The notes: a model not told the origin generated them from the letters alone. A DNA stretch of 64,000 nt from UBA1479 sp963976055 (GCA_963976055.1 CAXBJB010000014.1:1-64000); one strand, 5' to 3'. Numbered from the stretch's first letter, positions 25,419-34,252 are shown. Numbers and translations: made by a program.

Positions 25419-26306
25419 TCACGCGGCTTCGAACTCGCCGACCAGCCATTCGCGGAAGGCGCGGATCTTCGGCCGGTCCGCCTCGCCCTCGACACAGGCC
25501 AGGTAATAGGCCTGGGGCGCGGGCAGGGCGAAATCGAACGGCCGCACCAGACGGCCTTCGGCCAGATCGTCGGCGACCATGACGCTGCGGCCCAAGGCCA
25601 CGCCTTCGCCCGCCCGGGCGGCCAGCAGCACCAGGTTGGAGTGGGAGTAACCGGGCCCCCGTTCCGGGTTGACCGTGTCGCAGCCGACCGCGGCCAGCCA
25701 GTCACGCCAGTCGACCGGCATTTCGTCATGCAACAACGTGTAGTTGGCGAGATCGCAGGGCTCTTTCAGGGGTGGTCCCTTGGCGATCAACTCCGGCGCG
25801 CAGACGGGAAACAGTTCCTCCGTCCGCAGCAGCGACACGGTCAGCCCCGGCCAATTGCCGCGGCCGTAGCGCACGGCGACGTCCACGCCCTCCCGCGCCA
25901 GATCGACCATGCGGTCGACCATGACCAGGCGCACGTCGATGTCCGGATGGGCCTGACGGAACCGGCCGAGCCGGGGCACCAGCCAGGACTGCGCGAAGGA
26001 ATCCATGGTCGTCACGGTCAAGACCCCCTCGGAATCCTCGCGCTGCACCCGGTTGACCGCAGTGGTCAGGATGTCCATGGCCGCGCGCACCTCGGGAAAT
26101 AGAAGCTGTCCCGCCTCGGTCAACACCAGAGCACGGCTCAGGCGCCGGAACAGGGGAAAACCAAGCCAGTCCTCGAGCCCCCGGATCTGATGGCTGACCG
26201 CCGCCTGGGTGACGTTGAGTTCCTCCGCCGCCTGGGTGAACGACAGATGGCGCGCCGCCGCCTCAAAGGCACGCAGCGCGTTCAGGGGCGGCAGGCGGCG
26301 GGACAT
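25419..26306 (-). CDS. LysR-family regulator, GcvA-like
   Basis: A 295-residue regulator with the GcvA-type DNA-binding domain (LPPLNALRAFEAAARHLSFTQAAEELNVTQAAVSHQIRGLEDWLG) and an effector domain from about residue 92. It is the second GcvA-like regulator within 4 kb and is similar in length and layout to the one at 23061, but not a recent duplicate. It precedes the VOC gene on the same strand. The region upstream is a 270-nt AT-rich stretch with a TTGTA-N4-TACAA palindrome that may be its binding site. Confidence 0.87.
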   Translation of the reverse strand: MSRRLPPLNALRAFEAAARHLSFTQAAEELNVTQAAVSHQIRGLEDWLGFPLFRRLSRALVLTEAGQLLFPEVRAAMDILTTAVNRVQREDSEGVLTVTTMDSFAQSWLVPRLGRFRQAHPDIDVRLVMVDRMVDLAREGVDVAVRYGRGNWPGLTVSLLRTEELFPVCAPELIAKGPPLKEPCDLANYTLLHDEMPVDWRDWLAAVGCDTVNPERGPGYSHSNLVLLAARAGEGVALGRSVMVADDLAEGRLVRPFDFALPAPQAYYLACVEGEADRPKIRAFREWLVGEFEAA

Positions 26307-26396
26307 GATTGTACCATAACATTAAATTTACTCATCACACCAACCCTTCCCAAAATCACTAAATGTTTAATGCATTGAATTTTATTGATTTTAACA

Positions 26397-26410
26397 TTGT
26401 ATCAGTACAA
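26397..26410. promoter_or_regulatory. Palindrome TTGTA-N4-TACAA, possible LysR operator
   Basis: Perfect 5-bp arms separated by TCAG in the AT-rich region (26307-26579) between a GcvA-like LysR gene and the DUF1127 gene. Size and form fit a LysR box, but the site is about 90 nt from the LysR start and untested. I could not place a convincing promoter for either gene in this region. Confidence 0.35.
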
Positions 26411-26579
26411 ACGGATTATTTTTTCTAATTCATACAGGAAATTTTGTCGTTTGTGAATAAACCTTCATCCGGCTTATCCAGTTCGGGCGCCACCCTTCGG
26501 CGCGGCCCATAAACCGACTTATTCGCAACCCCGCCCGGACGGTATCGGCCGTCCCGGCAACGAAACAAGGACAGGACCC

Positions 26580-26843
26580 ATGGCCTCGTCATCGACGACC
26601 ACGCAGACAGCGGGCCGCTCCGTCGCCCGCCCGGGCCTGTTTCCCCTCGGACAGGCCCTCGCTTCGCTTACCGTTTCCGCCGCGCAGGCGGTGTTCAATT
26701 TCCCGACCACCCTCGTGAAATGGCAGAAACGGTACGAGATGCGCCGCCATCTCGACGAGATGAACCCGCGGCTGCTCGCGGATGTGGGCCTGACCAAGGC
26801 CGACGTTCGCCGCGAGGTTGAAAAGCCGTTTTGGATTTCCTGA
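26580..26843 (+). CDS. DUF1127 (YjiS-like) small protein
   Basis: An 87-residue protein with a C-terminal DUF1127 domain: WQKRYEMRRHLDEMNPRLLADVGLTKADVRREVEKPFW, an arginine-rich helical hairpin. Small DUF1127 proteins in alphaproteobacteria bind RNA and affect phosphate or carbon metabolism and RNA turnover; whether this one does is inference. The N-terminal 45 residues are Ser/Thr/Ala-rich and unassigned. An ACAAGGACAG ribosome-binding site precedes the ATG. It is a monocistronic unit closed by a strong terminator. Confidence 0.85.
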   Translation: MASSSTTTQTAGRSVARPGLFPLGQALASLTVSAAQAVFNFPTTLVKWQKRYEMRRHLDEMNPRLLADVGLTKADVRREVEKPFWIS

Positions 26844-26884
26844 TCCAAGCGACTAAACTTTCCCTGGCACGATCAGTGCCCCTG

Positions 26885-26924
26885 GACGGGACCGGTCCCT
26901 GCGATCGGTCCCGTCGCCCTTTTT
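26885..26924 (+). terminator. Rho-independent terminator after the DUF1127 gene
   Basis: GACGGGACCG and CGGTCCCGTC form a 10-bp perfect GC-rich stem with an 11-nt loop, followed by GCCCTTTTT. It ends 42 nt before the EamA start, separating the two units. Confidence 0.8.
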
Positions 26925-26966
26925 CCATCGGCGACCACCTCGCCGCCCCGGCCCGGAACCAATTCC

Positions 26967-27890
26967 GTGATCCTGCTGCTTTACGCCGTGACCGTCTTCG
27001 CCTGGGGCTTCAGTTGGTACGGCGTCCAACTGCAATTGGGCGTCGTGGCCCCCGAGGTCTCCGTGTTCTACCGCTTCGCCCTGTCGGCGGCGGTGATGTA
27101 CGCGTTCTGCCGGGCGACCGGCCGGGCCATCGATTTCCGGCCACGCGACCATGCCTGGGTCGCAACCCAGGGCCTGTTCCTGTTCGGCAGCAACTTCTAT
27201 CTGGTTTATCTGGGTGCGCAGCACCTGCCGTCCGGCCTGGTGTCGATCCTGTTCTCCCTGGTCATCGTCATGAACGTGGCCGGGGGTGCCCTGGTCCTGC
27301 ACAACCGGGTGGAACCCCGCATGGTGATCGGCGCCGTGTTCGGAATCGGCGGCATCGCCGTCATCTTCTGGCCGGAACTGGCCCATTTCGACCTCACCCA
27401 GGGCGGGGCCAAGGGCATGGTCCTGGTGCTCTGCGGCACGGCCTCGGCCGCCACGGGCATGCTGATTTCGGCCTTGAACCAGCGTCGCGGGTTGGGCGTG
27501 GTGCGTACCAACACCATGGGCATGGTCTACGGATCGCTGTTCATGCTGGTCTACTGCCTGGCGCGCGGCGCCGAATTCCGCATGGAATGGACGACGGCCT
27601 ATGTGGGATCGCTGCTGTTCCTTTCGATCATTTCCACGGTCGTCGCCTTTGCCACCTATCTGACCCTGGTCGGGCGCATCGGGCCCGAACGCGCAAGCTA
27701 TTCATCGGTCCTGTTTCCCCTGGTGGCGCTGGCCGTGTCGACCTGGATGGAAGGCTTCCAATGGACGAGCGGCACCATCTTCGGCGTCGGCTGCGTGCTG
27801 GTCGGCAATCTGTTCGTCCTGACCCCGCCCGCCGTGGTGGCGCGGCTGATGCGCCGCACGGTTCCGCCCACGGCCCCCGCGTCCGACTGA
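26967..27890 (+). CDS. EamA-type drug/metabolite transporter
   Basis: A 307-residue inner-membrane protein with about ten transmembrane helices in two EamA repeats (about 1-135 and 150-290; VTVFAWGFSWYGVQL in the first, GTIFGVGCVLVGNLFVL near the end). Family members mostly export small metabolites such as amino acids. The GTG at 26967 is the only reasonable start and lacks a clear ribosome-binding site. The next gene, an MFS transporter, follows by 50 nt in the same direction, so the two may be co-transcribed. Substrate unknown. Confidence 0.85.
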   Translation: MILLLYAVTVFAWGFSWYGVQLQLGVVAPEVSVFYRFALSAAVMYAFCRATGRAIDFRPRDHAWVATQGLFLFGSNFYLVYLGAQHLPSGLVSILFSLVIVMNVAGGALVLHNRVEPRMVIGAVFGIGGIAVIFWPELAHFDLTQGGAKGMVLVLCGTASAATGMLISALNQRRGLGVVRTNTMGMVYGSLFMLVYCLARGAEFRMEWTTAYVGSLLFLSIISTVVAFATYLTLVGRIGPERASYSSVLFPLVALAVSTWMEGFQWTSGTIFGVGCVLVGNLFVLTPPAVVARLMRRTVPPTAPASD

Positions 27891-27940
27891 TCCAACGCTT
27901 CTGACCGGCCCCGCCCTACTGGTTTCAACGAGGAAACGCC

Positions 27941-29170
27941 ATGTCCACCAAACGCATCGGTATCGCCATCTGGATCGTCGCCTTCGCCGGCTGCCTGATC
28001 GGCAGCCTGAACCTGGGCACCCGCACCACCTTCGGCCTGTTCCAGACCGACATCCTGCGCGACCTCGCCATCACGCCCAGCGACTTCGGCCTGGCGATCG
28101 CCGTGCAGAACCTGATGTGGGGCGTCGCCACGCCGTTCATGGGTGCCGTCGCCGACAAGTTCGGCAGCATGCGCATGATGATCCTGGGCGCGCTGCTTTA
28201 CGCGGTCGGCCTTTACGTCATGGGCACGGCGGACAGTCTGTTTGCCTTCAACGTCGGCGCGGCCTTCCTGATCGGCATCGGCATGGGCGGCACCGGGTTC
28301 GGCGTCGTCCTGGGCGCGGTCGGCCGCCGCGTGCCGCCCGAGCACCGTTCTCTGGCGCTCGGCATCGCCAGCGCCGGCGGCTCCTTCGGGCAGTTCTACA
28401 TGGCCCCCGTGGGTCAGGCGCTGCTGGAAACCTACGGCTGGACTGGCACCCTGACGGCGCTCGCCGTGATCATGCTGTTCGCCGTGCCGCTCGCTTTCCT
28501 GCTGGCGCGCCAGCCCCTCAGCCCCGATGCGCCGCCGGTGGCCCAGCGCCAAGGCAAGACCGCCGAGATCACCCTGGGCGCGGCCTTGGGCGGCGCCTAC
28601 CGCCACCTGGGTTTCAACCTGCTGACTCTGGGATTCTTCGTCTGCGGTTTCCAGGTCGCCTTCATCACCGTGCACTTCCCCAAGTATCTGGAGCTTCTGC
28701 ACATCGACCTGCGGATCGCCGCCCTTGCCCTGTCGCTGATCGGGCTGTGCAACATCATCGGCACCTTCGCCTGCGGCGCGCTCGGCGGCCGGTTCCCCAA
28801 GAAATGGGTTCTGGCCTGGCTGTATTTCCTGCGCTCGCTTTGCATCATCGCCCTGCTGGCGGCGCCCAAGACGGAAACCAACATCCTGCTGTTCGCCGGC
28901 GCCATGGGGCTGCTGTGGCTCGGCACGGTGCCGCTGACGTCCGGCCTGGTCGCCCATATGTTCGGCGTGCGCTACCTGTCCATGCTGTTCGGCATCACCT
29001 TCTTCAGCCATCAGGTCGGCAGCTTCCTCGGCGTGTGGCTGGGCGGCTATCTGTACCAGACCACCGGGTCCTATGACTGGGTGTGGTACGGCTCCATCGC
29101 GCTCGGCTTCGCGGCCGCCGCCCTGCACATTCCCATTCCGGAAAAACGCCCCGCCGCCGCCACGGCATAA
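27941..29170 (+). CDS. Major facilitator superfamily transporter
   Basis: A 409-residue permease with about twelve membrane helices. The loop 2-3 motif characteristic of MFS is present (GAVADKFGSMRMMILGA), with the related loop 8-9 segment GALGGRFPKKWVL. The general pattern is that of oxalate/formate- or monocarboxylate-type antiporters (OFA/MCT-like), suggesting an anion such as a carboxylate as substrate, but this is weak inference. A GAGGAAACGCC ribosome-binding site precedes the ATG. It may form an operon with the preceding EamA gene. Confidence 0.85.
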   Translation: MSTKRIGIAIWIVAFAGCLIGSLNLGTRTTFGLFQTDILRDLAITPSDFGLAIAVQNLMWGVATPFMGAVADKFGSMRMMILGALLYAVGLYVMGTADSLFAFNVGAAFLIGIGMGGTGFGVVLGAVGRRVPPEHRSLALGIASAGGSFGQFYMAPVGQALLETYGWTGTLTALAVIMLFAVPLAFLLARQPLSPDAPPVAQRQGKTAEITLGAALGGAYRHLGFNLLTLGFFVCGFQVAFITVHFPKYLELLHIDLRIAALALSLIGLCNIIGTFACGALGGRFPKKWVLAWLYFLRSLCIIALLAAPKTETNILLFAGAMGLLWLGTVPLTSGLVAHMFGVRYLSMLFGITFFSHQVGSFLGVWLGGYLYQTTGSYDWVWYGSIALGFAAAALHIPIPEKRPAAATA

Positions 29171-29241
29171 CGACGTGTTTGCCGCCGGGGGAGCCGCCGT
29201 AATATAACTCGGCCCTCCCGGGCGGCGGCGGCGTCGCCGAC

Positions 29242-29257
29242 CGGGTTGCGCAACCCG
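29242..29257. promoter_or_regulatory. 16-bp perfect palindrome before the histidine kinase gene
   Basis: CGGGTTGCGCAACCCG, ending 17 nt before the ATG of the kinase gene. Its core GGTTGCGCAACC recurs at 31696-31709, suggesting a shared regulator site rather than chance hairpin formation. Confidence 0.45.
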
Positions 29258-29274
29258 ATCAGCCCGGCGGCCAT

Positions 29275-30615
29275 ATGCTGCACATGAGTTCCATCCTGCT
29301 TTCGCTGACCGTGGTGCAGTTCATCATGGCTGTCGTGCTGGTGGTGTTCTGGTCGGTGCGCACGAAAGCCAACGGCCTGAAGGAAATGGCCCTGGCCACC
29401 GCGCTGGGCGGCGCCGGAACCCTTGTCGCCGGGGCCGGAACCGCACAAACCGATTTCCATCTCGCCGCCGCCGGCACCATCTGTTTCGTATTCGCCGCGC
29501 TGTCGGCGGCGCGGTCCATGTGCCGCCTGCAACAGCGGCCGCCGCGCCCTGTCCTGGAAGCGGCGGTGGTGGTATTCGGCGGCGGCGCCATCGCCTATTT
29601 CGCCCTGGCCACAAACAGCGTCGCCGGAATCCTGGTGTCGCTGTCCGCCGTCTACGTCGTCGTCGCCGGCCTTACCGCCCGGGATCTGTTCGCCGAAACC
29701 GACCCGGCCCTGAAAAGCGGCTGCCGCATCCTGGGCGTCCTGTTCGCGGTGTTCACAGCACTTCATGTCGTCCGTATGGTCACCCGACCATTCATGGCCG
29801 GCGTGCCGGGGCCGGGCGGCCAGATCGTTCTGATCGACATCATATTCGCCTTCATCGGCCTGGCCATCGTGATCGGCTGGAGCCTGGGGCTTTTGTGGAC
29901 GATCTACAACAGCGCCGAGGTCCGCCTGCGCGCGGCCTACGAGGAACTCGATCGGTTTTCCAGCGCCGTGGCCCATGACCTGAAATCGCCGCTCAACGCG
30001 GTCATCGGCAACATCGAGGCGGTGACCCATCTTGGCGCGACCATGGAGGCGGCGCAGCGCGATCAGTTCCTGTCCTCCGCCCACGAAGCGGCCCTGCGCA
30101 TGAACCGCTTCATCAACGACCTGCTGGAAGACGCGCGCTCGGGCCGCGCCGCGCCGCAGGCGCAATCGGTCGATCCGGCGGCCTGCCTGGGCGAAGCACG
30201 GAACAGCCTGCAAGCCATGATCGAGGCCGTCGCCGCCGAGATCACCGTCGGCCCCCTGCCCCGCGTCCAGGCCAATGCGCTGCAACTGACCCGCGTGTTC
30301 CAGAACCTTCTGGACAATGCGGTCAAGTACCGCTCGTTGGAACGGCCGCTGAGAATCGACATTTCCGCAACCCGCCAGGACGGCCGCATCCACATCCATG
30401 TCAAAGACAACGGGGGCGGCATCGCCCGGGCCGATCAGGCCCGCGTGTTCAACCGGTTCGAGCGCGCCGGCAAAAAGGCCCTGGTGCAAGGCGACGGCAT
30501 GGGCCTGGCCGAATGCCGGCGCATCGCCGAACGCTTCGGCGGAACAATCGAACTGACATCGGAACTGGGCACCGGATCGACCTTCATGGTCGTCCTGAAA
30601 CCGGCGGAGGCCTGA
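29275..30615 (+). CDS. Membrane histidine kinase with N-terminal multi-helix sensor region
   Basis: A 446-residue sensor kinase. Residues 1-215 hold about six or seven transmembrane helices without a recognised sensor domain, followed by HisKA with the phospho-acceptor in AVAHDLKSPLNAV (about 235) and an HATPase domain with N-box FQNLLDNAVKYRS, G1 DNGGGIA, F-box FNRFERAG and G2 GDGMGLAECRRIAERFGG. The membrane part resembles 7TM-type sensor modules. No response regulator adjoins it. The gene is convergent with the quinone oxidoreductase gene (22-nt gap) and has a perfect palindrome just upstream. Confidence 0.85.
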   Translation: MLHMSSILLSLTVVQFIMAVVLVVFWSVRTKANGLKEMALATALGGAGTLVAGAGTAQTDFHLAAAGTICFVFAALSAARSMCRLQQRPPRPVLEAAVVVFGGGAIAYFALATNSVAGILVSLSAVYVVVAGLTARDLFAETDPALKSGCRILGVLFAVFTALHVVRMVTRPFMAGVPGPGGQIVLIDIIFAFIGLAIVIGWSLGLLWTIYNSAEVRLRAAYEELDRFSSAVAHDLKSPLNAVIGNIEAVTHLGATMEAAQRDQFLSSAHEAALRMNRFINDLLEDARSGRAAPQAQSVDPAACLGEARNSLQAMIEAVAAEITVGPLPRVQANALQLTRVFQNLLDNAVKYRSLERPLRIDISATRQDGRIHIHVKDNGGGIARADQARVFNRFERAGKKALVQGDGMGLAECRRIAERFGGTIELTSELGTGSTFMVVLKPAEA

Positions 30616-30637
30616 GCGCGGCGGCGGCGGTCCCGGC

Positions 30638-31639
30638 TTAGTTGACCGTGCCCGGCATCCTCCCCGTGGTCAGCACGACCTTGCCCGTCGACTTGCGCGA
30701 CAGCAGCATGTTCATGCCGTCCTTTGCGTCGGCCAGATCGAACACATGGCTGACATGGGGGCGCAGGTCGCCCGCCGCCATCCAGCCCAAAAGTTCGTTG
30801 AAGGAACGCTCGATCAAATCCGGATCGAGGGTGCGGTGCGCACCCCAGTAGAAGCCGATGACCGAAAGGTTTTTGACCAGCAGAATGTTGGCCGGGATCT
30901 GCGGCACCGTGCCGGACGCGAATCCGACGACCAGGATGCGCCCGCCCTGCACCGTGCAGCGCAGCGACGCGTCGAACGCCGTGCCCCCGACCGGATCATA
31001 GACGCAATCGGCCCCGCGTCCGTCCGTCAGCTGCTTGACCCGCTCGCGGATGTCCTCCTTGCGGTAGTCGATCAGATGGTCGGCGCCGTAGTCCTTGGCG
31101 ACCGCCAGCTTGTCCGGCCCGCCCGCCGTGGCGATCACGGTGGCGCCCAGTTTCTTGCCGATCTCGACCGCCGTCAGGCCGACCCCGCCGGCGGCGCCAT
31201 GAACCAGCAGAACCTCGCCCGGCTGCACCTTCAACTTGTCGACCAGGCCGACGTGGGACGTGCCGTAGACGATGGGAAAGGCTGCGGCGGAGACGAAATC
31301 CAGATTGTCGGGAATGGCGAAGACCGTACTTTCATGGGTCACCGCCTCCGACGCATAGCCGCCGTAATGCACCGTCGCCATGACCCGGTCGCCGGGGGCG
31401 ACGCGGGTCACCCCGGGGGCGACCTCCAGCACCTCGCCCGCGACCTCCAACCCCGGCGAGAACGGGAACGGCGGCTTGACCTGATATTCGCCCTTGCACA
31501 TCAGGGTATCGGCGAAATTGATGCCCGCCGCCTGGACCCGGATGCGCACGCCGCCCTCGGCCATCGGCGGGACAGGGGCGTCGTCGACGCAGGTCAGGGC
31601 GTCGATGCCGTCGAAGCTGGTGCAGACAACCGCGCGCAT
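30638..31639 (-). CDS. Zinc-free NADPH:quinone oxidoreductase (MDR superfamily)
   Basis: A 333-residue medium-chain reductase of the quinone oxidoreductase type. It has the GroES-like catalytic domain (about 1-125; RVQAAGINFADTLMCKGEY) and a Rossmann NADPH domain (about 125-260; LVHGAAGGVGLTAVEIGKKLGATVIA). Structural-zinc cysteines of alcohol dehydrogenases are absent, as expected for quinone reductases. It reduces quinones or enoyl-type acceptors with NADPH. The start at 31639 has an AAGGAGA ribosome-binding site; longer starts add unrelated sequence. A GGTTGCGCAACC palindrome lies in the divergent spacer upstream. Confidence 0.88.
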   Translation of the reverse strand: MRAVVCTSFDGIDALTCVDDAPVPPMAEGGVRIRVQAAGINFADTLMCKGEYQVKPPFPFSPGLEVAGEVLEVAPGVTRVAPGDRVMATVHYGGYASEAVTHESTVFAIPDNLDFVSAAAFPIVYGTSHVGLVDKLKVQPGEVLLVHGAAGGVGLTAVEIGKKLGATVIATAGGPDKLAVAKDYGADHLIDYRKEDIRERVKQLTDGRGADCVYDPVGGTAFDASLRCTVQGGRILVVGFASGTVPQIPANILLVKNLSVIGFYWGAHRTLDPDLIERSFNELLGWMAAGDLRPHVSHVFDLADAKDGMNMLLSRKSTGKVVLTTGRMPGTVN

Positions 31640-31695
31640 CGGGGTCTCCTTGAGGTCAGGTTGGGCAAAACTTGATTTCGGGCCGGAATTGGCCA

Positions 31696-31709
31696 AGGTT
31701 GCGCAACCT
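31696..31709. promoter_or_regulatory. 14-bp perfect palindrome in the divergent QOR/SpoU spacer
   Basis: AGGTTGCGCAACCT, 57 nt upstream of the quinone oxidoreductase start and 63 nt upstream of the SpoU start. It shares the 12-bp core GGTTGCGCAACC with the site at 29242-29257. Confidence 0.45.
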
Positions 31710-31772
31710 GACCATACCAAGGGCCAAAGGGCAAGACACCCCGGACCCGCTTTCAGGGGATGAAACCTAACC

Positions 31773-32351
31773 ATGCGCGGATATTTCGGAATCGGGGTCG
31801 AGGGCATTTCCAAGACCATGAACGTGGGCAACCTGTTCCGCACGGCCCATGCCTTTGGCGCGTCCTTCGTGTTCACCATCGACGCGACCTACGAGCGCAC
31901 CATCGGGCAAAAGGCCGACACCTCGAAAAGCGGGGGACATGTGCCGTTCTACAGCTTTCCCACCGCCGATCAGGTGATGCTGCCCGAAGGCTGCAAGCTG
32001 GTCGGCGTCGAGCTGCTGGAAAATTCGATCGAACTACCGAGCTTCCGCCACCCGCAGCAGGCAGCCTATGTCCTGGGGCCGGAGCGCGGCGAGCTGAGCC
32101 CGGAGATGATCCGGCGCTGCGACCACATCATCCAGATTCCCATGTCGTTCTGCGTCAACGTCGGCATCGCCGGGGCCATCGTGATGTACGACCGGCTGAC
32201 CAGCCAAGGCCGCTTCGCGCCGCGCCCCGTGGCCGAGGGCGGCCCGGTCGAGGACCTGCCCGATCATCGCTTCGGCGGGCGCTTTTCGCGCAAGGAACTG
32301 GCCCCCATGAAGCCCTTCGAAGACACGCCGCCGGAAGTCTTCAACGACTAG
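31773..32351 (+). CDS. SpoU/TrmH-family (SPOUT) RNA 2'-O-methyltransferase
   Basis: A 192-residue methyltransferase with the three SpoU motifs: motif 1 NVGNLFRTAHAFGA near residue 17, motif 2 YVLGPERGELSPEM near 94 and motif 3 IPMSFCVNVGIAGAIVMYDR near 124. These form the trefoil-knot SAM site. It methylates a ribose in tRNA or rRNA; there is no N-terminal RNA-binding extension, so the target is not predictable. The C-terminal tail is family-typical. It is monocistronic, divergent from the quinone oxidoreductase. Confidence 0.87.
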   Translation: MRGYFGIGVEGISKTMNVGNLFRTAHAFGASFVFTIDATYERTIGQKADTSKSGGHVPFYSFPTADQVMLPEGCKLVGVELLENSIELPSFRHPQQAAYVLGPERGELSPEMIRRCDHIIQIPMSFCVNVGIAGAIVMYDRLTSQGRFAPRPVAEGGPVEDLPDHRFGGRFSRKELAPMKPFEDTPPEVFND

Positions 32352-32420
32352 GATCAAAGCCGTCAAAAACCGCCGGCGGCGCTTGCCCGAGGGGTGCGGG
32401 CGGGGTGCCTCAGATACGGA

Positions 32421-33032
32421 TCAGGCGAGGCCTTCGGCCCTGAGGGCTTCCTGAACGGCCGGACGCTGGGCCACGCGGTCGACGTAGGCGGCCAGATTCG
32501 GCCAGGCGTCCAGGCCGATTTCCGTCGGCCGGGTCCAGGTCGCGACGGTGTACAGGTAGGCGTCGGCGACCGTGAAGTCGTCGCCCATCAGGTACTGCCG
32601 GCCGTCGGACAGCAGCGTCTCGATATCACCCAGGCGACGGTCCAGCTTGGCCCGCGCCTTCTGCTTTTCCGCGTCCGTGGAATCGGCCTTGAAGAACGGC
32701 GTGAACGACTTGTGCAGTTCGGCGCCGACGAAGCTCAAATGTTCCTGCACCCGGGTGCGGCCGATGGTGCCGTTGGCGGGGGCCAGGTTCTTGCCCGGCG
32801 CCAAGGCGTCGGCGATGTACTGCACAATCGCCGCCCCTTCGGTCAGGGTCTCGCCATCGTCCAGTTCCAGGATCGGAACGTAGCCCTTGGCGTGGACATC
32901 GCCGACGGTCTTGCCGGATTCGGTCTTGCCGGTCGCAAGGTCAACTTTTTCCAGGTCGAAATTCAGGCCCGCTTCGCGCAGGACGATATGGGGCGACAGC
33001 GAACAGACGCCGGGGGAATAGTAAAGTTTCAT
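32421..33032 (-). CDS. Beta-class glutathione S-transferase
   Basis: A 203-residue GST with the thioredoxin-like N-terminal domain (about 1-80; cis-Pro and ETLTEGAAIVQYIAD) and the all-helical C-terminal domain (about 90-200; DDFTVADAYLYTV). Cys10 in YYSPGVCSLSPHI identifies the bacterial beta class, in which this cysteine forms mixed disulfides with glutathione. Likely role: conjugation or peroxide/disulfide reduction during chemical stress. It follows the nitronate monooxygenase gene by about 50 nt on the same strand, and an HxlR regulator is divergent, suggesting one electrophile-responsive unit. A GGAGA ribosome-binding site is present. Confidence 0.9.
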   Translation of the reverse strand: MKLYYSPGVCSLSPHIVLREAGLNFDLEKVDLATGKTESGKTVGDVHAKGYVPILELDDGETLTEGAAIVQYIADALAPGKNLAPANGTIGRTRVQEHLSFVGAELHKSFTPFFKADSTDAEKQKARAKLDRRLGDIETLLSDGRQYLMGDDFTVADAYLYTVATWTRPTEIGLDAWPNLAAYVDRVAQRPAVQEALRAEGLA

Positions 33033-33083
33033 GGGAAGGTCTCCTTCGGTTTGGGTTGGGGGAGGAAAGATGCGGTCCGCGGC

Positions 33084-34154
33084 CTATGCCGTCCCCGCGA
33101 TAAGATCGTCCATCAGGTCCGCGGCCCGGCGGTGGCGCAGGTTGGGCGCGATCTGCCCGCCGTAAAGAGCATGGAAATCCGTGCGGCCCGCGGCGACCGC
33201 GGCAGCCTTGAGTTTCGCGAAAAACCAACCCTGCACGGGAAAGGGGGCGAGATCGGCGGTGCGGTCCGCCATCTCATCCAGCCAGCGGTTGGCGAGACAG
33301 CGGGCAAGACGCCCGGTGACCGCGCGGGTCAGCTCCGTGCGCTGCGCGGCCGGCCCGAACAGGGCCGCGCGATGCAGATCGTCGGCCCCCGATTCGTCGC
33401 AGGCCAGGAACGCCGTGCCGACCTGCGCCCCCGCCGCCCCCAGGGCGCGCACCGCCCGCACCCCGGCACCGTCGGCGATGCCGCCGGCGGCGATCACCGG
33501 CCGGGCGGCACGGCGCACGATCAGTTGCGTCAGGGCGAAGGTGCCCATCAACTGGTCCTCGGCCCGGCCGAGGAACGAAACGCGGTGGCCGCCGGCCTCC
33601 AGCCCCGTGGCGAGGATCAGGTCGACCCCGGCCTGATCGAGAGCGTCAGCCTCGGCGACCGAGGTCGCGGCCCCCAGGGTCTTGATGCCGAGGCGACGGC
33701 ATTCCGCGAGCACGTCCAGGGGCGGGATGCCGAACACGAAGCTGAACACGGCGGGCCGCGCGGCCAGCACGGCGTCGACCTGATCGGCGAAGGGGACGGA
33801 CGGCCTGCCTTCGAAATCGGGCCGGTCGAGGCCCAGTTCGGCGAAATAGGGCTTGAACAGGCGCCAGGCGCGCTCCAGGTCCCGCGGCGTCGGCCGGGCG
33901 CCGCCCGCATCGGCGCGCGACACCCAAAGATTCAGATTGAAGGGTTTGTCGGTCAGCGCCCGGATATCACGGGCGGTCTGTTCGATCTCGCCGGGTGTCA
34001 GGGCCTCCGCCCCGAACGAGCCGAGCCCGCCCTTGTCGGCGACCGCCGCCGTCAGGCCGGCACGCGACAGACCGCCGCCGAACGGCCCCTGAATGACGGG
34101 GTGATCGATGTCCAGAAAGGATGTCAGCGGAAGGGTAGCGGTCGATTGCGGCAC
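33084..34154 (-). CDS. Nitronate monooxygenase (NPD/2-nitropropane dioxygenase family)
   Basis: A flavin (FMN) enzyme of about 356 residues that oxidises nitronates such as propionate 3-nitronate. Visible motifs are HPVIQGPFGGGLS at the N-terminus, GGLGSFGAEALTPGEI, the catalytic-His-type segment LEAGGHR and the FMN phosphate loop VIAAGGIADGAGVRA. The start is placed at the GTG at 34154, which has a GGAG site nine nt upstream and gives the usual family length; a GTG at 34199 would add 15 unconserved residues. It is upstream of the GST gene and divergent from the HxlR gene. Confidence 0.83.
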   Translation of the reverse strand: MPQSTATLPLTSFLDIDHPVIQGPFGGGLSRAGLTAAVADKGGLGSFGAEALTPGEIEQTARDIRALTDKPFNLNLWVSRADAGGARPTPRDLERAWRLFKPYFAELGLDRPDFEGRPSVPFADQVDAVLAARPAVFSFVFGIPPLDVLAECRRLGIKTLGAATSVAEADALDQAGVDLILATGLEAGGHRVSFLGRAEDQLMGTFALTQLIVRRAARPVIAAGGIADGAGVRAVRALGAAGAQVGTAFLACDESGADDLHRAALFGPAAQRTELTRAVTGRLARCLANRWLDEMADRTADLAPFPVQGWFFAKLKAAAVAAGRTDFHALYGGQIAPNLRHRRAADLMDDLIAGTA

Positions 34155-34215
34155 GGCATCAGGCTCCGGTGGTGGCGATGCCGGAGACCTAATGGTCACG
34201 ATAACGAATGTAAAT

Positions 34216-34233
34216 GTACTAACTTGTTGTAAC
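34216..34233. promoter_or_regulatory. Imperfect palindrome, possible HxlR operator
   Basis: GT-N3-AAC-TT-GTT-N3-AC lies in the spacer between the divergent nitronate monooxygenase and HxlR genes, overlapping the -35 box predicted for the HxlR gene. HxlR-family dimers bind such interrupted dyads. Confidence 0.35.
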
Positions 34234-34252
34234 TGATTTTTGGGGTTACTCT
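34224..34252 (+). promoter_or_regulatory. Possible promoter of the HxlR gene
   Basis: TTGTTG, a 17-nt spacer and TACTCT in an AT-rich stretch, about 50 nt before the start codon. The -10 box matches the consensus only in part. Confidence 0.3.
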
